Source of the DNA: Streptomyces sp. CCM_MD2014
GTDB lineage: Bacteria > Actinomycetota > Actinomycetes > Streptomycetales > Streptomycetaceae
DNA: 64,000 bases
Reading direction: 5' to 3'
Assembly (NCBI RefSeq): GCF_000772045.1
Contig: NZ_CP009754.1
Coordinates: 4,836,001-4,900,000, forward strand
The translations under genes were made by a program, and so were the position numbers. The notes beneath the pieces were generated by a model. The model saw only the letters and a program-made list of their open reading frames with translations. It did no database searches and had not been told where the DNA came from. This document shows, piece after piece, positions 1 through 9,173 of the stretch. Each line of letters begins with the position of its first letter. Position 1 is the stretch's first letter.

Positions 1-639
<639 letters not shown>

Positions 640-821
640 GGTGAATGGGCCCCCTTCTACCGGCAGGAACGTGCCGGACGATCCGTTGTAGGAAGGTGGT
701 GGTGTAGTCCACACGGGTGAAGCTGAGCAGGACGGTACCCGGCGTTCACCTGATCTGTCAGTAGCCGGGAGTCTGTGAATTTCGCCGAAATTTTCGAATC
801 ACATCGTTCACCGGCTCTGTG

Positions 822-827
822 TACAGT
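822..827 (+). promoter_or_regulatory. Candidate -10 box for tRNA-Thr
   Basis: The hexamer TACAGT lies 31 bases before the mature tRNA 5' end, a suitable distance for a short leader. A matching -35 is weak (TCACAT, 17 bases upstream), as is common in Streptomyces. The rest of 640-858 is the divergent leader of msiK and I see no other clear signal in it. Confidence 0.35.
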
Positions 828-858
828 GGAGCAGCCTGCGCGCGCCCGCCGCGCGCGT

Positions 859-932
859 GCCTCCTTAGCTCAGCTGGTCAGAGCGCCGCTCTTGTAAAGC
901 GAAGGTCGTCGGTTCGAATCCGACAGGGGGCT
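859..932 (+). tRNA. tRNA-Thr (anticodon TGT)
   Basis: A cloverleaf can be drawn by eye. The 7-bp acceptor stem is GCCTCCT with AGGGGGC, allowing one G-U pair. The D-arm contains AGCTCAGCTGGTCAGAGC. The anticodon loop reads CTTGTAA with TGT in the anticodon position. The T-arm contains GGTTCGAATCC. The discriminator base is T and only CC of CCA follows. It reads threonine ACA codons. A strong terminator starts 12 bases downstream. Confidence 0.95.
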
Positions 933-944
933 CCGCAGTGACAG

Positions 945-983
945 GGCAACGCCCCCGCGATCCCGGATCGCGGGGGCGTTGCC
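945..983. terminator. Bidirectional hairpin terminator
   Basis: A perfect 18-bp stem (945-962 with 966-983) closes a 3-base loop. It sits between the tRNA-Thr gene and the stop codon of the convergent aminopeptidase gene, so it can terminate both. As is usual for Streptomyces there is no U-tract. Confidence 0.85.
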
Positions 984-995
984 GGTGGTTCCCGG

Positions 996-2642
996 TTACT
1001 TGCCCTCCGGGAGCGGCTCGGCCTCGCAGACCGTGCCGGGGGCGGGGAGCCTGCCGTTGAGCAGGTACGCGTTGACGGTGTCCTGGACGCAGGTGTTGCC
1101 GCTGTCGTAGGCGCCGTGTCCCTCGCCCTCGTAGGTCAGTTCCACGCCCACCTTCTCGCCGAGGCGTTCCGCCATGCGGGCGGCGCCCTCGTACGGGGTG
1201 GCGGGGTCGCCGGTGTTGCCGACGAGGAGGATCGGCGGTGCGCCGGGGGCGCTGACCTCGGGGTGCGGGGCGGCGCCGGGGACGGGCCAGCCGTCGCAGG
1301 TGAGGGCGGACCAGGCGAGGCCGGGGCCGAAGAGGGGGGAGGCTTCGAGGAAGTCGGGGAGACGGGACTTCACGTCGGCGACGGTGTAGCGGTTGCTGGA
1401 GTCGTCGCAGGTGATGGCCCGGAAGGCGTCGTCCTCGTTGCTCTCGTCCGGGTCGGTGCCGTCGGCGTCGTCGTCCGGGTCGCCGCCCCTGCCGTGCTGG
1501 CCGAGGGCTTCGGCGAGATCCTCCAGGACCTCGCCGTTGTCGTCGGTGACCGCCTCCAGGCCGACGCGGAGGGCGGGCCAGTAGTCCTGGCGGTAGAGGG
1601 CGCCGGTGATGGCCTCGATGAGGGCGTCGCCGTCGACTTCGCCGCCGCCGGGAGTGGGGAGCGGGCTGTCGTCGAGGGCTTCCTCGAGGCCGACGGTGAG
1701 GTCGACGATGTCCTCGGCGTCGTCGCCGAGTGTGCAGCCCTGCCGGGCGCACCAGTTGGCGAAGTGTTCGAAGGCGAGCTGGAAGCCGCCGGCCTGCGCG
1801 AGGGCTTCCTCCATGGCGTCCCGGGTGGGGTCGACGACGCCGTCGAGGACGGCGCGGCCGACGTGTTCCGGGAACAAGTGGGCGTAGACGCCGCCGAGTT
1901 CGGTGCCGTAGGAGATGCCGAAGTAGTGGAGTTCGTCGTCGCCCAGGACCTGGCGCAGCAGGTCCATGTCCCGGGCGGCCTGGGTGGTGCCGACGTAGGG
2001 GAGGACGTCGCCGGAGTTCTTCTTGCAGGCGGCCGCCGTTTCGCGGTTGAACCGGACGAGGGCGTTGGTCTCGTCGCCGCCGTCGTCGGGCGTGTGGTCG
2101 ATGTCGTCCTCGTCGGGGAGGCCGGCGTCGAGGCAGCGGACGCCGCTGCTGTCGCCGACGCCGCGCGGGTCGAAGCTGACGAGGTCATAGCGGGTGCGCA
2201 GCTTCTCGTAGTCGGGGGCGAGGCCGGGCAGGGTGGCGACGCCGGAGCCGCCGGGGCCGCCGAAGTTGAAGAGGAGGGAGCCGATCCGGTCGTCCGGGGT
2301 GCCGCTGGTGCGGGCGCGGATGAGCGCGAGGTCGATGGTCTCGCCGGAGGGGTCTTTCCAGTTCAACGGCGTACGCAGGGTGGCGCACTGCCACCGGGTG
2401 CCGTCGGGGAGTGCCGTGGGGGCCTCGCCGCCGCCCTGGATGGGGGAGGGGGCGTCGCAGGGTTTCCAGTCCAGGGACTGGGTGCGGAGGTTGGTCAGGG
2501 CCTGTGCGTCGGTGGTGGTGCCGCCGGTGCCGCGTTGCCGGTCGCCTTCCCGGTCCGTGGGCGCACAGGCCGTCAGGGAGGAGGCGAGCAGGGTGGCCGT
2601 GGACAGCAGGACGGCGGTGGATATCGCTCGTGCTGTGGGCAT
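996..2642 (-). CDS. Secreted tripeptidyl aminopeptidase, S33 alpha/beta hydrolase lipoprotein
   Basis: A 548-residue exported serine peptidase. The N-terminus has a positively charged start, a hydrophobic stretch and a lipobox LTAC near residue 25, so it is probably a lipoprotein. The body shows the oxyanion region NFGGPGGSG, the nucleophile elbow GISYG (catalytic Ser), the acid-bearing loop GNTGDPATPYE and the catalytic His in GEGHGAYDS, in the order expected for the Tap/SlpD family that removes tripeptides from protein N-termini. Length is normal for the family. The ATG at 2642 begins MPTARAIST and gives the complete signal peptide; the same frame stays open upstream to 4178, but that part is compositionally biased shadow. 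The gene ends 12 bases from the shared terminator and is transcribed in the same direction as the CIS operon, though separated from it by a hairpin. Confidence 0.88.
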   Translation of the reverse strand: MPTARAISTAVLLSTATLLASSLTACAPTDREGDRQRGTGGTTTDAQALTNLRTQSLDWKPCDAPSPIQGGGEAPTALPDGTRWQCATLRTPLNWKDPSGETIDLALIRARTSGTPDDRIGSLLFNFGGPGGSGVATLPGLAPDYEKLRTRYDLVSFDPRGVGDSSGVRCLDAGLPDEDDIDHTPDDGGDETNALVRFNRETAAACKKNSGDVLPYVGTTQAARDMDLLRQVLGDDELHYFGISYGTELGGVYAHLFPEHVGRAVLDGVVDPTRDAMEEALAQAGGFQLAFEHFANWCARQGCTLGDDAEDIVDLTVGLEEALDDSPLPTPGGGEVDGDALIEAITGALYRQDYWPALRVGLEAVTDDNGEVLEDLAEALGQHGRGGDPDDDADGTDPDESNEDDAFRAITCDDSSNRYTVADVKSRLPDFLEASPLFGPGLAWSALTCDGWPVPGAAPHPEVSAPGAPPILLVGNTGDPATPYEGAARMAERLGEKVGVELTYEGEGHGAYDSGNTCVQDTVNAYLLNGRLPAPGTVCEAEPLPEGK

Positions 2643-2725
2643 GGCCTCAGCCTCTGGCGGCCGGGCGGTGGACGCATGGTGTGGCGTCCGTTCGGGTGGG
2701 GAGCGGGGCCGGTTTCGGGTGGGCG

Positions 2726-2769
2726 CGGGGCCCCGCCGGTTTCGGGTCGTCGTGGGTGGCGGGGCCCCG
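2726..2769 (-). terminator. Candidate terminator at the end of the CIS operon
   Basis: A perfect 12-bp inverted repeat (2726-2737 with 2758-2769) with a 20-base loop lies 8 bases beyond the stop codon of the last minus-strand CIS gene. Each arm also contains a CGGGGCCCCG palindrome. It plausibly ends the long CIS transcript before the aminopeptidase gene. Confidence 0.55.
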
Positions 2770-2776
2770 GCTCGGA

Positions 2777-4201
2777 TCAGGAGGAGCGGTTGGCGCTGGA
2801 GGGGCCGAAGAACTCGATCTCGGCGATCGCGACCTGCTTGTCGGCGGATGCCGCGTGGGCGGACTCGATGGTGAAGCGGACCTTGGTGACCTCGCCGACG
2901 CGGAACGGGCGTCGCTGACCGCCGGCGCCCTGGTCGAGGGTGAGGTCGCGGGTCTTCACCGAGCCGTCCTTCATGGTGATCGTCGCCTTGATGCGGTGCG
3001 GCAGGGCCGACTCCTGCAGCTTGTTGGCGCGGGAGGAGACACCGGGGGTGATGATCACGTCGAGCAGGCGGGTCGGCTCGGTGAAGGTGGCCTCGACCCA
3101 TTCGCCCTGGCCGGACTCCGAGATGCCCGGGCCCCACCAGGTGTTGCTGAGCTTGTCGATGAGGAGTTTCGGGTCGTGGCCGGGGAAGGAGTGCGAGGCC
3201 TTGATCCCGTCGGGGGAGACGGGGGCGCGCTTGGCGAAGTGGTCGCGGGTGTTGTCGATGCCCTCGGGGATGTACATGAAGCCGAGGACGGCCAGGGTGG
3301 CCACGACGGCGACGGTGATCCAGGTGCCGATGCGGTCGAAGACCCGGCGCAGGCGGGGGCGGTCGCCGGCCCAGGGGGTTTCCCGGCGGCGTCCGCCGAA
3401 GAGCCGGCGCCACCAGGGGGCACGCGTGGTGGCCTGGTCGCCGCTCGCGACCAGGGGCATCGCGCAGCGGGCGCAGTAGTGGCGGTCGGGGCGGTTGGGG
3501 GTGGAGCACCAAGGGCAGGGCGGGCCGTTGGCGATGTCCGGCTGGTGGCCCGGGGCGCGGACCTGGGGGCGGTCGGCGTCGGGGCGGCCGGGCAGCACGG
3601 GGGCGACGGCCGGCGGAGGTGTGGGGGCCGGGGCCTCGGGGTCGGCGACGGGGACGAGGAGGGAGCGGGCCCGGTCGGACATGGTGTCGCTGAGGGCCGC
3701 CGGGGCGGGGGCCGGAGGCGCGGCCGCCGCGGAGGGCAGCGGGGCGGTCGGGGCCGTCTCGTCGGGCGCGGGGTCGCGGTTCTGGGCGGTCGTGCCCGGC
3801 GAACCGGCCTGACCTGCCCGGCCCGCGTCGCCCGTCGTCCCGTCGGCGGCCGGGGTGCCCTCCGGGCCCTCCGTGCGGCGCTGCCGGGGCAGGTTCGGGT
3901 TGTCGCCGACGGCCCCCGGGGCCGGTGCGGCGGTGCCGTCGGAACCCGACGGCGGAGCCGCAGCGGGAGCAGCGGCGGAAGCGGGTGCGGGCGCCGTGGC
4001 CGGGCGGTCGGTGCGGGCCGGGGGTACGCCCGCGCCGGCGAAGGCGTCGAAGGCGGGGCTCTGGTCGGACTTGGCGACCGCGGGCCGGGCGTTGCGGGCG
4101 GCGCCGGTCTGTTCCCAGCTGAGTACGGCGCCGCACGCGTCGCAGAAGGACTGGCCCGGTTCCGCGCGGGTTCCGCACTCGGCGCAGTTCTGCGTGGTCA
4201 T
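2777..4201 (-). CDS. CIS-associated membrane protein: two zinc ribbons, one TM, C-terminal discoidin-like domain (CisA-like)
   Basis: 474 residues. Residues 6-23 form a zinc ribbon (CAEC and CDAC pairs). A long Pro/Ala/Thr-rich linker follows, then a second ribbon at about 224-248 (CPWC and CARC), a basic patch (RRLFGGRRR) and one transmembrane helix at about 287-308. The C-terminal about 150 residues resemble a galactose-binding/discoidin jelly-roll with conserved WWGPG and IEFFG stretches. There is no signal peptide, so the likely topology is N-inside, C-outside. The ATG overlaps the stop of the upstream tail gene (ATGA), so it is translated as the last gene of the CIS operon. As I remember published work on S. 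coelicolor, a membrane protein of this position (CisA) connects cytoplasmic CIS particles to the membrane. Identity with that protein is inferred from position and domain order. Confidence 0.8.
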   Translation of the reverse strand: MTTQNCAECGTRAEPGQSFCDACGAVLSWEQTGAARNARPAVAKSDQSPAFDAFAGAGVPPARTDRPATAPAPASAAAPAAAPPSGSDGTAAPAPGAVGDNPNLPRQRRTEGPEGTPAADGTTGDAGRAGQAGSPGTTAQNRDPAPDETAPTAPLPSAAAAPPAPAPAALSDTMSDRARSLLVPVADPEAPAPTPPPAVAPVLPGRPDADRPQVRAPGHQPDIANGPPCPWCSTPNRPDRHYCARCAMPLVASGDQATTRAPWWRRLFGGRRRETPWAGDRPRLRRVFDRIGTWITVAVVATLAVLGFMYIPEGIDNTRDHFAKRAPVSPDGIKASHSFPGHDPKLLIDKLSNTWWGPGISESGQGEWVEATFTEPTRLLDVIITPGVSSRANKLQESALPHRIKATITMKDGSVKTRDLTLDQGAGGQRRPFRVGEVTKVRFTIESAHAASADKQVAIAEIEFFGPSSANRSS

Positions 4202-4776
4202 CTCTCCGGGGTCCTTTCGGAGGCGGTCACTTCGACCGTGTAGGGCATGTGGGCGGGGCGGGCGGCGGCGACGAGGGCGTCCAGACGGTGGGTGTCGGCC
4301 GGTTTCGGGTCGGGCAGCCGGAGGGCGACGTGCAGGTAGGGGCGGGGGCGGCCGGGGAACGGGCCGAGCGGGCGGGCGTTCCACTGGGCGCCGCCGCTCT
4401 CGGTGATCTCCGGTTCGACGCCGAAGGCCAGCCGTACGGCTTCGGCCAGCCCCTGCCGGGTGCCGCGTACGCGGTGCAGCCGGGCGGCGGCGGCGACGGC
4501 GGCGCGCAGCCGGGGCTCGGGTTCGGTGCCGTCGGTCTCGGCGCCGACCCAGGTGCCGAGCCACTGGGCGAAGTCGGCCGGGGTGAGGGCGGGGTCGAAG
4601 TAGGTGTCGAGGCAGTCCAGGACGCTGAGGATGGGGGCGAGGACGTCGTCGAGTCCGCCGACGAAGCGCAGCGCGAGGTCGTCGTCGGCGAAGACGGCGG
4701 GCAGCATCGAGGCGATGGGCAGGGAGGAGCCGAGCCCGTCCACGGAGCCTCGCCGGGAGGCGGGGGCGGACGTCAT
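4198..4776 (-). CDS. CIS tail/baseplate protein (TIGR02242-like, phage tail protein I family)
   Basis: 192 residues. It starts MTSAPASRRG and contains features typical of the short phage-tail protein that sits after the baseplate J protein: a leading hydrophobic segment (LPAVFADDDLALRFVGG), an LDCLDTYFDPALTP segment, the WLGTWVG motif and a TRQGLAEAVRLAFG helix. In phage P2 the corresponding gpI lies in the baseplate periphery. ATGA overlaps couple it to both neighbours (upstream baseplate J, downstream zinc-ribbon protein). Function in the particle is inferred from gene order and family; no catalytic residues are expected. Confidence 0.8.
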   Translation of the reverse strand: MTSAPASRRGSVDGLGSSLPIASMLPAVFADDDLALRFVGGLDDVLAPILSVLDCLDTYFDPALTPADFAQWLGTWVGAETDGTEPEPRLRAAVAAAARLHRVRGTRQGLAEAVRLAFGVEPEITESGGAQWNARPLGPFPGRPRPYLHVALRLPDPKPADTHRLDALVAAARPAHMPYTVEVTASERTPER

Positions 4777-6731
4777 GCGCCGTCGCCGATCACGCGGACC
4801 CGGTGGTCGTAGGAGAAGACCAGGGCGGGGGCTTCGAGGTCGATGCGGTCGGTGGGGTCGCCGCGCTTGCCGGTGAGGGGGTCGGCGGGGTGCAGGACGA
4901 CCTCGTCGACGAGTTCGACGCCGGGCACGCGCTGGAGGACGGCGAAGACCTCGCCGGCCTGCACGGGGCGTCCGAAGGGCCAGCCCTTGCCGTCGGCTCC
5001 GCCGGTGAGCGGGTCGAGGTGGCGGTAGAGGGCGTCGTGGGTCTGGCGGCGTACGCGGTCGGCGTCGACGTCGCGGAAGGCGTGGACGGTGGCGACGACG
5101 GTGACGCCCTGGTAGTACGGCGGTCCGACGGAGAGGCGGGTGCCGATGAGGCGGCGTTCGTCGAGGTGGCGGGTGATGCGGCCGAGGAGGGCGTCGCCGG
5201 GGACGAGTTGTTCGAAGCGGAGGCGGCCGCCCGGGTCGGGGACGGCCTGGGGGACGACGAGGACCCGGACGGCGTGGGCGCCGTATTCGTTCTCCTCGCC
5301 CTCCAGGCAGGTGATGCGGGCGGTCTCCGGGGCGGCGCGGCGGGCGAGCTCCTCGTAGTCGCGCAGGGTGACGGCGCGCTCCTGGGCGCGCAGGGTGATC
5401 GGTGCGCGGAGCTTGGCCTCCTCGACGGTCTCGCCGTCGACGCCCCCGCGGGCGGCCTCGCGGTTGACGACCTCGGAGACGTACGGGATGGAGGTGCGCA
5501 GCACCTGTACGGCGCCGCGGGCGACGTTGCCGGCCCTGCCCCCGCCGGTGCGGTAGCGGCGGGCGCGGATGACGGCGCCCTTGGGCGGGACGGTGCCGTA
5601 CTGGCGCAGGGTGCCGTCGGCCTCGCGGACGGCGGGGCCGAAGGCGATCTCGCCGGTGGCGGCGTCGAGGGTGACGTGGTGGTCGTCGGGGCGGGAGCCG
5701 GCGAAGTGGGGGACGACCTGCCAGTCCTGCCAGCCGTCGTCGGCGGCGGTCTGGAGCAGGACGGGCGGGTCGTCGGCGACGACGGGGGCGTGTTCGAGCC
5801 GGATGCGCTGGCCGGGGAGGCCGGTGGACTCGCCGAGGGCCTCGTCGTACACGGTCTCGGCGTGGACCGTGCCGGTGGTGCCGCCGACGGTGTAGGCCTC
5901 GGCGGAGCGGATGGTCGGCGAGGCGGTGTAGAAGGGCTGGCCGGGCAGGGGGTCGGTGACCCGGCAGCGGATCCAGCCGGCCTCGTGGCCGCCGTTGCGG
6001 GACAGGACGTGGCCGCCGGGCACGTGGAGGACGATGTCGCCGGGGCGGTTGAGGCCGCCGGTGCCGTCGCGGTCGACGTCGCAGGGCTGCCAGCCGTCCT
6101 CGGTCCAGGCCTCCCACACCAGGGGCGGCTGGCGGGGGTCGACGCCGACGCCGTCGACGCGGCTGTCGAGTTCGAGGGCGAGCGCGCAGTGCGGCACGGC
6201 GTTGGTGAGGCCGATGAGCATGCAGTCGCCGGGGGCGGGCGCCTCGGCGAAGCACATCAGGTCCTTGCCCTCGGCGAGGTCGGTGGTGCGGTCGGTGACG
6301 GCTTCGCCGCTGTGCTGCACGACCAGGCGGCCGAGTGCGCACGGTACGACGGTGAGGTCGGCGGTGGTGGTGAAGACGACGGCCTCGTCGCGTTCGGTGC
6401 GCAGGGTGGCGACCTCGGTGCCGACGGGCACCAGGATGGCGTCCTCCTGCGGCGCCGACAGCCAGAAGGTGACGTCCGTGCGGGCGGCGGACGGCGGGAA
6501 CAGGGTGATGCCGACCAGGTCGAGGAAGGCCAGGTGGTTCTTCTCCGGCACCCGGTTCAGGCGGTAGACGATCTGGTCGGCCATGTGGGCGACGGTCTCG
6601 ACGAGGGTGACGCCGGGGTCGGAGACGTTGTGGTCGGTCCACTCCGGGGCGCGCTGCTGGATGTAGCGCTTGGCGTCGTCGACGAACTGCTGGAAGCGGC
6701 GGTCGTCGAGGTTCGGGGAGGGCAGGGACAT
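4773..6731 (-). CDS. cis11: CIS baseplate assembly protein, J-like (Afp11-like)
   Basis: 652 residues, matching the family of putative baseplate assembly proteins (TIGR02243). The N-terminus (MSLPSPNLDDRRFQQFVDD) is followed by a DPGVTLVETVAHMADQIVYR motif and an NHLAFLDLVGITL motif, both characteristic. A central beta-rich region and a DYEELARRAAP segment typical of J-like wedge proteins follow. It should form the baseplate wedge with the gp25 protein encoded just upstream. The stop of gp25 and the ATG share one base (TGATG), so the genes are co-translated. The start is supported by that coupling. Confidence 0.88.
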   Translation of the reverse strand: MSLPSPNLDDRRFQQFVDDAKRYIQQRAPEWTDHNVSDPGVTLVETVAHMADQIVYRLNRVPEKNHLAFLDLVGITLFPPSAARTDVTFWLSAPQEDAILVPVGTEVATLRTERDEAVVFTTTADLTVVPCALGRLVVQHSGEAVTDRTTDLAEGKDLMCFAEAPAPGDCMLIGLTNAVPHCALALELDSRVDGVGVDPRQPPLVWEAWTEDGWQPCDVDRDGTGGLNRPGDIVLHVPGGHVLSRNGGHEAGWIRCRVTDPLPGQPFYTASPTIRSAEAYTVGGTTGTVHAETVYDEALGESTGLPGQRIRLEHAPVVADDPPVLLQTAADDGWQDWQVVPHFAGSRPDDHHVTLDAATGEIAFGPAVREADGTLRQYGTVPPKGAVIRARRYRTGGGRAGNVARGAVQVLRTSIPYVSEVVNREAARGGVDGETVEEAKLRAPITLRAQERAVTLRDYEELARRAAPETARITCLEGEENEYGAHAVRVLVVPQAVPDPGGRLRFEQLVPGDALLGRITRHLDERRLIGTRLSVGPPYYQGVTVVATVHAFRDVDADRVRRQTHDALYRHLDPLTGGADGKGWPFGRPVQAGEVFAVLQRVPGVELVDEVVLHPADPLTGKRGDPTDRIDLEAPALVFSYDHRVRVIGDGA

Positions 6732-7192
6732 CAGCGATCGCTTTCGGGAGAGCCCGGGAGGCCCGCGGGGCCGGCCGGACCGTCGGGGAGGTCCGGCTCG
6801 TCGTGTGAGGGGATGACGTAGAAGGGGAAGACGAGGCTGCGCGGGTTGTTGGTGCCGCGGATGGAGTAGCGCACGTCGATGTGGAGGACGCTCTGGTCCT
6901 CGCCGGCGGTGACGTCGACCTCGTGGACCTCGATGCGCGGCTCCCAGCGGTCCAGGCTGGTGTACACCTCGTGCTGGATGCGGCCGGCGGTCTGCTCGTT
7001 GACCGGCGCGAAGACGAGGTCGTGGATGGCGCAGCCGAACTCGGGACGCATCGGCCGCTCGCCGGGGGCGGTGGCGAGGACGAGCTGCATGGCCTCCTCG
7101 ATCTCCCGCTCGCCGCTGACGAGGGCGATGCCGCCGGTGGGCCCGATGCGCAGGGGGAACGACCAGCCGGAGCCGACGAACTGTTCGGCCAT
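6731..7192 (-). CDS. cis9: CIS baseplate wedge protein, GPW/gp25 family (Afp9-like)
   Basis: 153 residues. The gp25/lysozyme-like wedge fold is recognisable from GWSFPLRIGPTGGIAL, the ERPMRPEFGCAIHDLVFAP segment and the following helix-strand pattern (QHEVYTSLDRWEPRI). In T4 and eCIS, gp25/Afp9 links the baseplate to the first sheath ring. A Gly/Pro-rich tail of about 20 residues (PDLPDGPAGPAGLPG) is outside the core. The gene is preceded by a 67-base gap after the spike gene and is coupled to the J-like gene downstream. Confidence 0.88.
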   Translation of the reverse strand: MAEQFVGSGWSFPLRIGPTGGIALVSGEREIEEAMQLVLATAPGERPMRPEFGCAIHDLVFAPVNEQTAGRIQHEVYTSLDRWEPRIEVHEVDVTAGEDQSVLHIDVRYSIRGTNNPRSLVFPFYVIPSHDEPDLPDGPAGPAGLPGSPESDR

Positions 7193-7259
7193 CAGGGAGC
7201 CACCTGCCCTTTCCGTTTCCTTCTGCCGGCCACCCCGAAGTGCCGGTGCGGTCGTGCGG

Positions 7260-9173
7260 TCATCCGAACGGGTACTTGATCTCGTTGACGAAGAAACCGC
7301 CGTAGAGGTCGAGTTTGCCGCCGGTGATCTTCGTGTTGGCGGCCGTGATCGTCGCCAGGCCGGTGGCGGTGAGGGTCGCGGCGCCCGACGAGGTCATGAG
7401 CAGGGCGCCGCCCATGGCGTTCACGTCGACCACGCCACCGAGCGACTTGAGGCTGACCAGGCCCTTGCCCTCCATGGTGAGGGGGCCGCCGCTCCTGATC
7501 GTCACCGACCGGCGTCCTTCGAGGGTGAGGCTCGTGCCCGCCTCCACCGACACCGAGCGGCTGCCGGTGATGGTGACCGAGCCCTTGCTGTCGACGGTGA
7601 TCTCCGTCTTGGTGCGGTCCAGGTTGATGGTCAGCCGGTCGTTGCCGCTGGCGATGCGGACACCCTGCTTGCGTCCGCCGGTGCGCTGGCTGAGCAGGTC
7701 GACGCGGTTGCCCGTGCGGTCGGACAGGGTGTGCCGGGCGGCCTTCTTCTTCAGGCCGTCGTGCAGGGGCACGTCGTTCTTGGTCGGCACGTCCCGGCCG
7801 TTGTAGAGGCCGCCGATCACGAACGGGTGGTCCAGCGCCCCCCGGTCGAAGGCGACGAGCACCTCGTCGCCGACGTCCATGGGGAAGATGCCGCCGCCCG
7901 CCACGCCGCCCAGCTGCACGCTCCGTGCCCAGTCGCTGACGTAGGTGTCGTCCAGCCACGGGAACTGGAGCTTGACCCTGCCCTGTTTGAGGGGGTCCTG
8001 CACGTCGGTGACGATGGCGTTGGCGACACTGGGCAGCCGGGTCGCGCCGGCGGGGTCCACGGCGCCGCCGCCGCCGGAGGCGAGCCCGTACAGGGAGCGC
8101 CACTGGCGGCCGCTGACGGTCAGCCAGGTCCGGTAGCCCTCGCTGTCGCCGAAGTGGTGGCGTGCCGAGGTGACGGTGTACTTGCCCTCGAAGGGCTTGC
8201 CGACGTCGGAGAGGGCCACGGGCACGCCGGGCCGCAGGTCGGGGCTGCCCTTGACGGAGATCTCCAGCTCGGCGAAGGAGGACGTGACGTCGGCGGCGAG
8301 GGCCTTCGCGGCGTGCCGCACCTCGTCCTGCCGGTCGTAGGGGTGGGCGGTCTCGACGAGCTTGGCGGTCTTGAACGCGCCCGCGGCCTTGCCGGGGGTG
8401 GAGCCGATGGTGATGCCGGGGTCGGTCTGGGCGGGCGCGGTCTCGACGATCTTCTTCTTGGTGGTGACGTTCCAGCCCCGCGACTCGACCTCGCCGACCT
8501 GGTCGGCGGCGGTCACCGCGGCGCGCAGCCGCATGATGTCGTGGCGGGCCTGGAGGACGAAGGCGCTCTGGTCGCCGTCCGTGTTCGGGGAGGGCGCGCC
8601 GGACGCCGGGTTCGGTTTGACGAAGCGGAGCTTCCCCTTGGCGTCCACGTACATCACCATGTTGTTCTCGTCGGCGAGCCGGGCCAGGAAGTCCCAGTCG
8701 GTGACGTTGGACTGGCTGATGAACCCGTAGGCGCCCTTCGTCGGATCGATCCGGCCGACGGACACGCCGTCCGTGCCGGCGAGTTTGCGGGCGATGTCGG
8801 ACGCCTTCTGGTTGCGGTAGGCGGCCACGCGGCGCTGGCGCATCATGCGGTGCCCGAAGTCGTAGCCGCGGATCACGGTGTAGCTGCCGGTGCCGTCGAA
8901 GTCGGCCTCCATGGCGGTGACCTCGCCGGTCAGCAGGGGCTTGCCGATGCCCTTTCCGTCGGCGACGGGGGTGATGACGACCCGGGTGCCGAACTGCACC
9001 CCGAGCCTGTCGAGGACCCTGCGCTTGGGGTCGCGGAAGGTGAGGCGGAAGGCGGCGGGCACGCCGACGCCCTGGTCGACCCAGCCGTCGACGAGCATCA
9101 GGGCGATGTCGTCGGGCAGTTCGGCGGAGCCGACGCGCACCTTGACGATGCTGGAGAACGCGGGACGCACCAT
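7260..9173 (-). CDS. cis8: CIS VgrG-like central spike (Afp8-like)
   Basis: 637 residues. The N-terminal gp27-like part (about 1-330) carries a LADENNMVMYVDAKGKLRF segment. An OB-fold of gp5 type follows (about 390-480, with DPLKQGRVKLQFPWLDD and DVGDEVLVAFDRGALDHP). The C-terminal about 120 residues are short alternating Thr/Ser/Val repeats (for example KGSVTITGSRSVSVEAG) that should form the trimeric beta-helix needle. No extra C-terminal effector domain is fused. The ATG overlaps the stop of the LysM gene (TGATG). A longer upstream open frame to 9737 is a shadow. It would form the tip-bearing hub pushed out on contraction. Confidence 0.9.
   Translation of the reverse strand: MVRPAFSSIVKVRVGSAELPDDIALMLVDGWVDQGVGVPAAFRLTFRDPKRRVLDRLGVQFGTRVVITPVADGKGIGKPLLTGEVTAMEADFDGTGSYTVIRGYDFGHRMMRQRRVAAYRNQKASDIARKLAGTDGVSVGRIDPTKGAYGFISQSNVTDWDFLARLADENNMVMYVDAKGKLRFVKPNPASGAPSPNTDGDQSAFVLQARHDIMRLRAAVTAADQVGEVESRGWNVTTKKKIVETAPAQTDPGITIGSTPGKAAGAFKTAKLVETAHPYDRQDEVRHAAKALAADVTSSFAELEISVKGSPDLRPGVPVALSDVGKPFEGKYTVTSARHHFGDSEGYRTWLTVSGRQWRSLYGLASGGGGAVDPAGATRLPSVANAIVTDVQDPLKQGRVKLQFPWLDDTYVSDWARSVQLGGVAGGGIFPMDVGDEVLVAFDRGALDHPFVIGGLYNGRDVPTKNDVPLHDGLKKKAARHTLSDRTGNRVDLLSQRTGGRKQGVRIASGNDRLTINLDRTKTEITVDSKGSVTITGSRSVSVEAGTSLTLEGRRSVTIRSGGPLTMEGKGLVSLKSLGGVVDVNAMGGALLMTSSGAATLTATGLATITAANTKITGGKLDLYGGFFVNEIKYPFG

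Noticed and set aside
859..932. tRNA-Thr as the attachment site of an integrated CIS island
   Set aside because: No integrase, no duplicated tRNA end and no base-composition break were found.
996..4178. One 1060-residue open frame joining the aminopeptidase to the zinc-ribbon region
   Set aside because: The N-terminal part is out of frame with the zinc-ribbon gene, which has its own motifs and coupling. The aminopeptidase signal peptide starts at 2642.
7192..8103. Separate minus-strand gene overlapping the spike gene
   Set aside because: Arg-rich shadow of the spike gene in another frame with no start signals.
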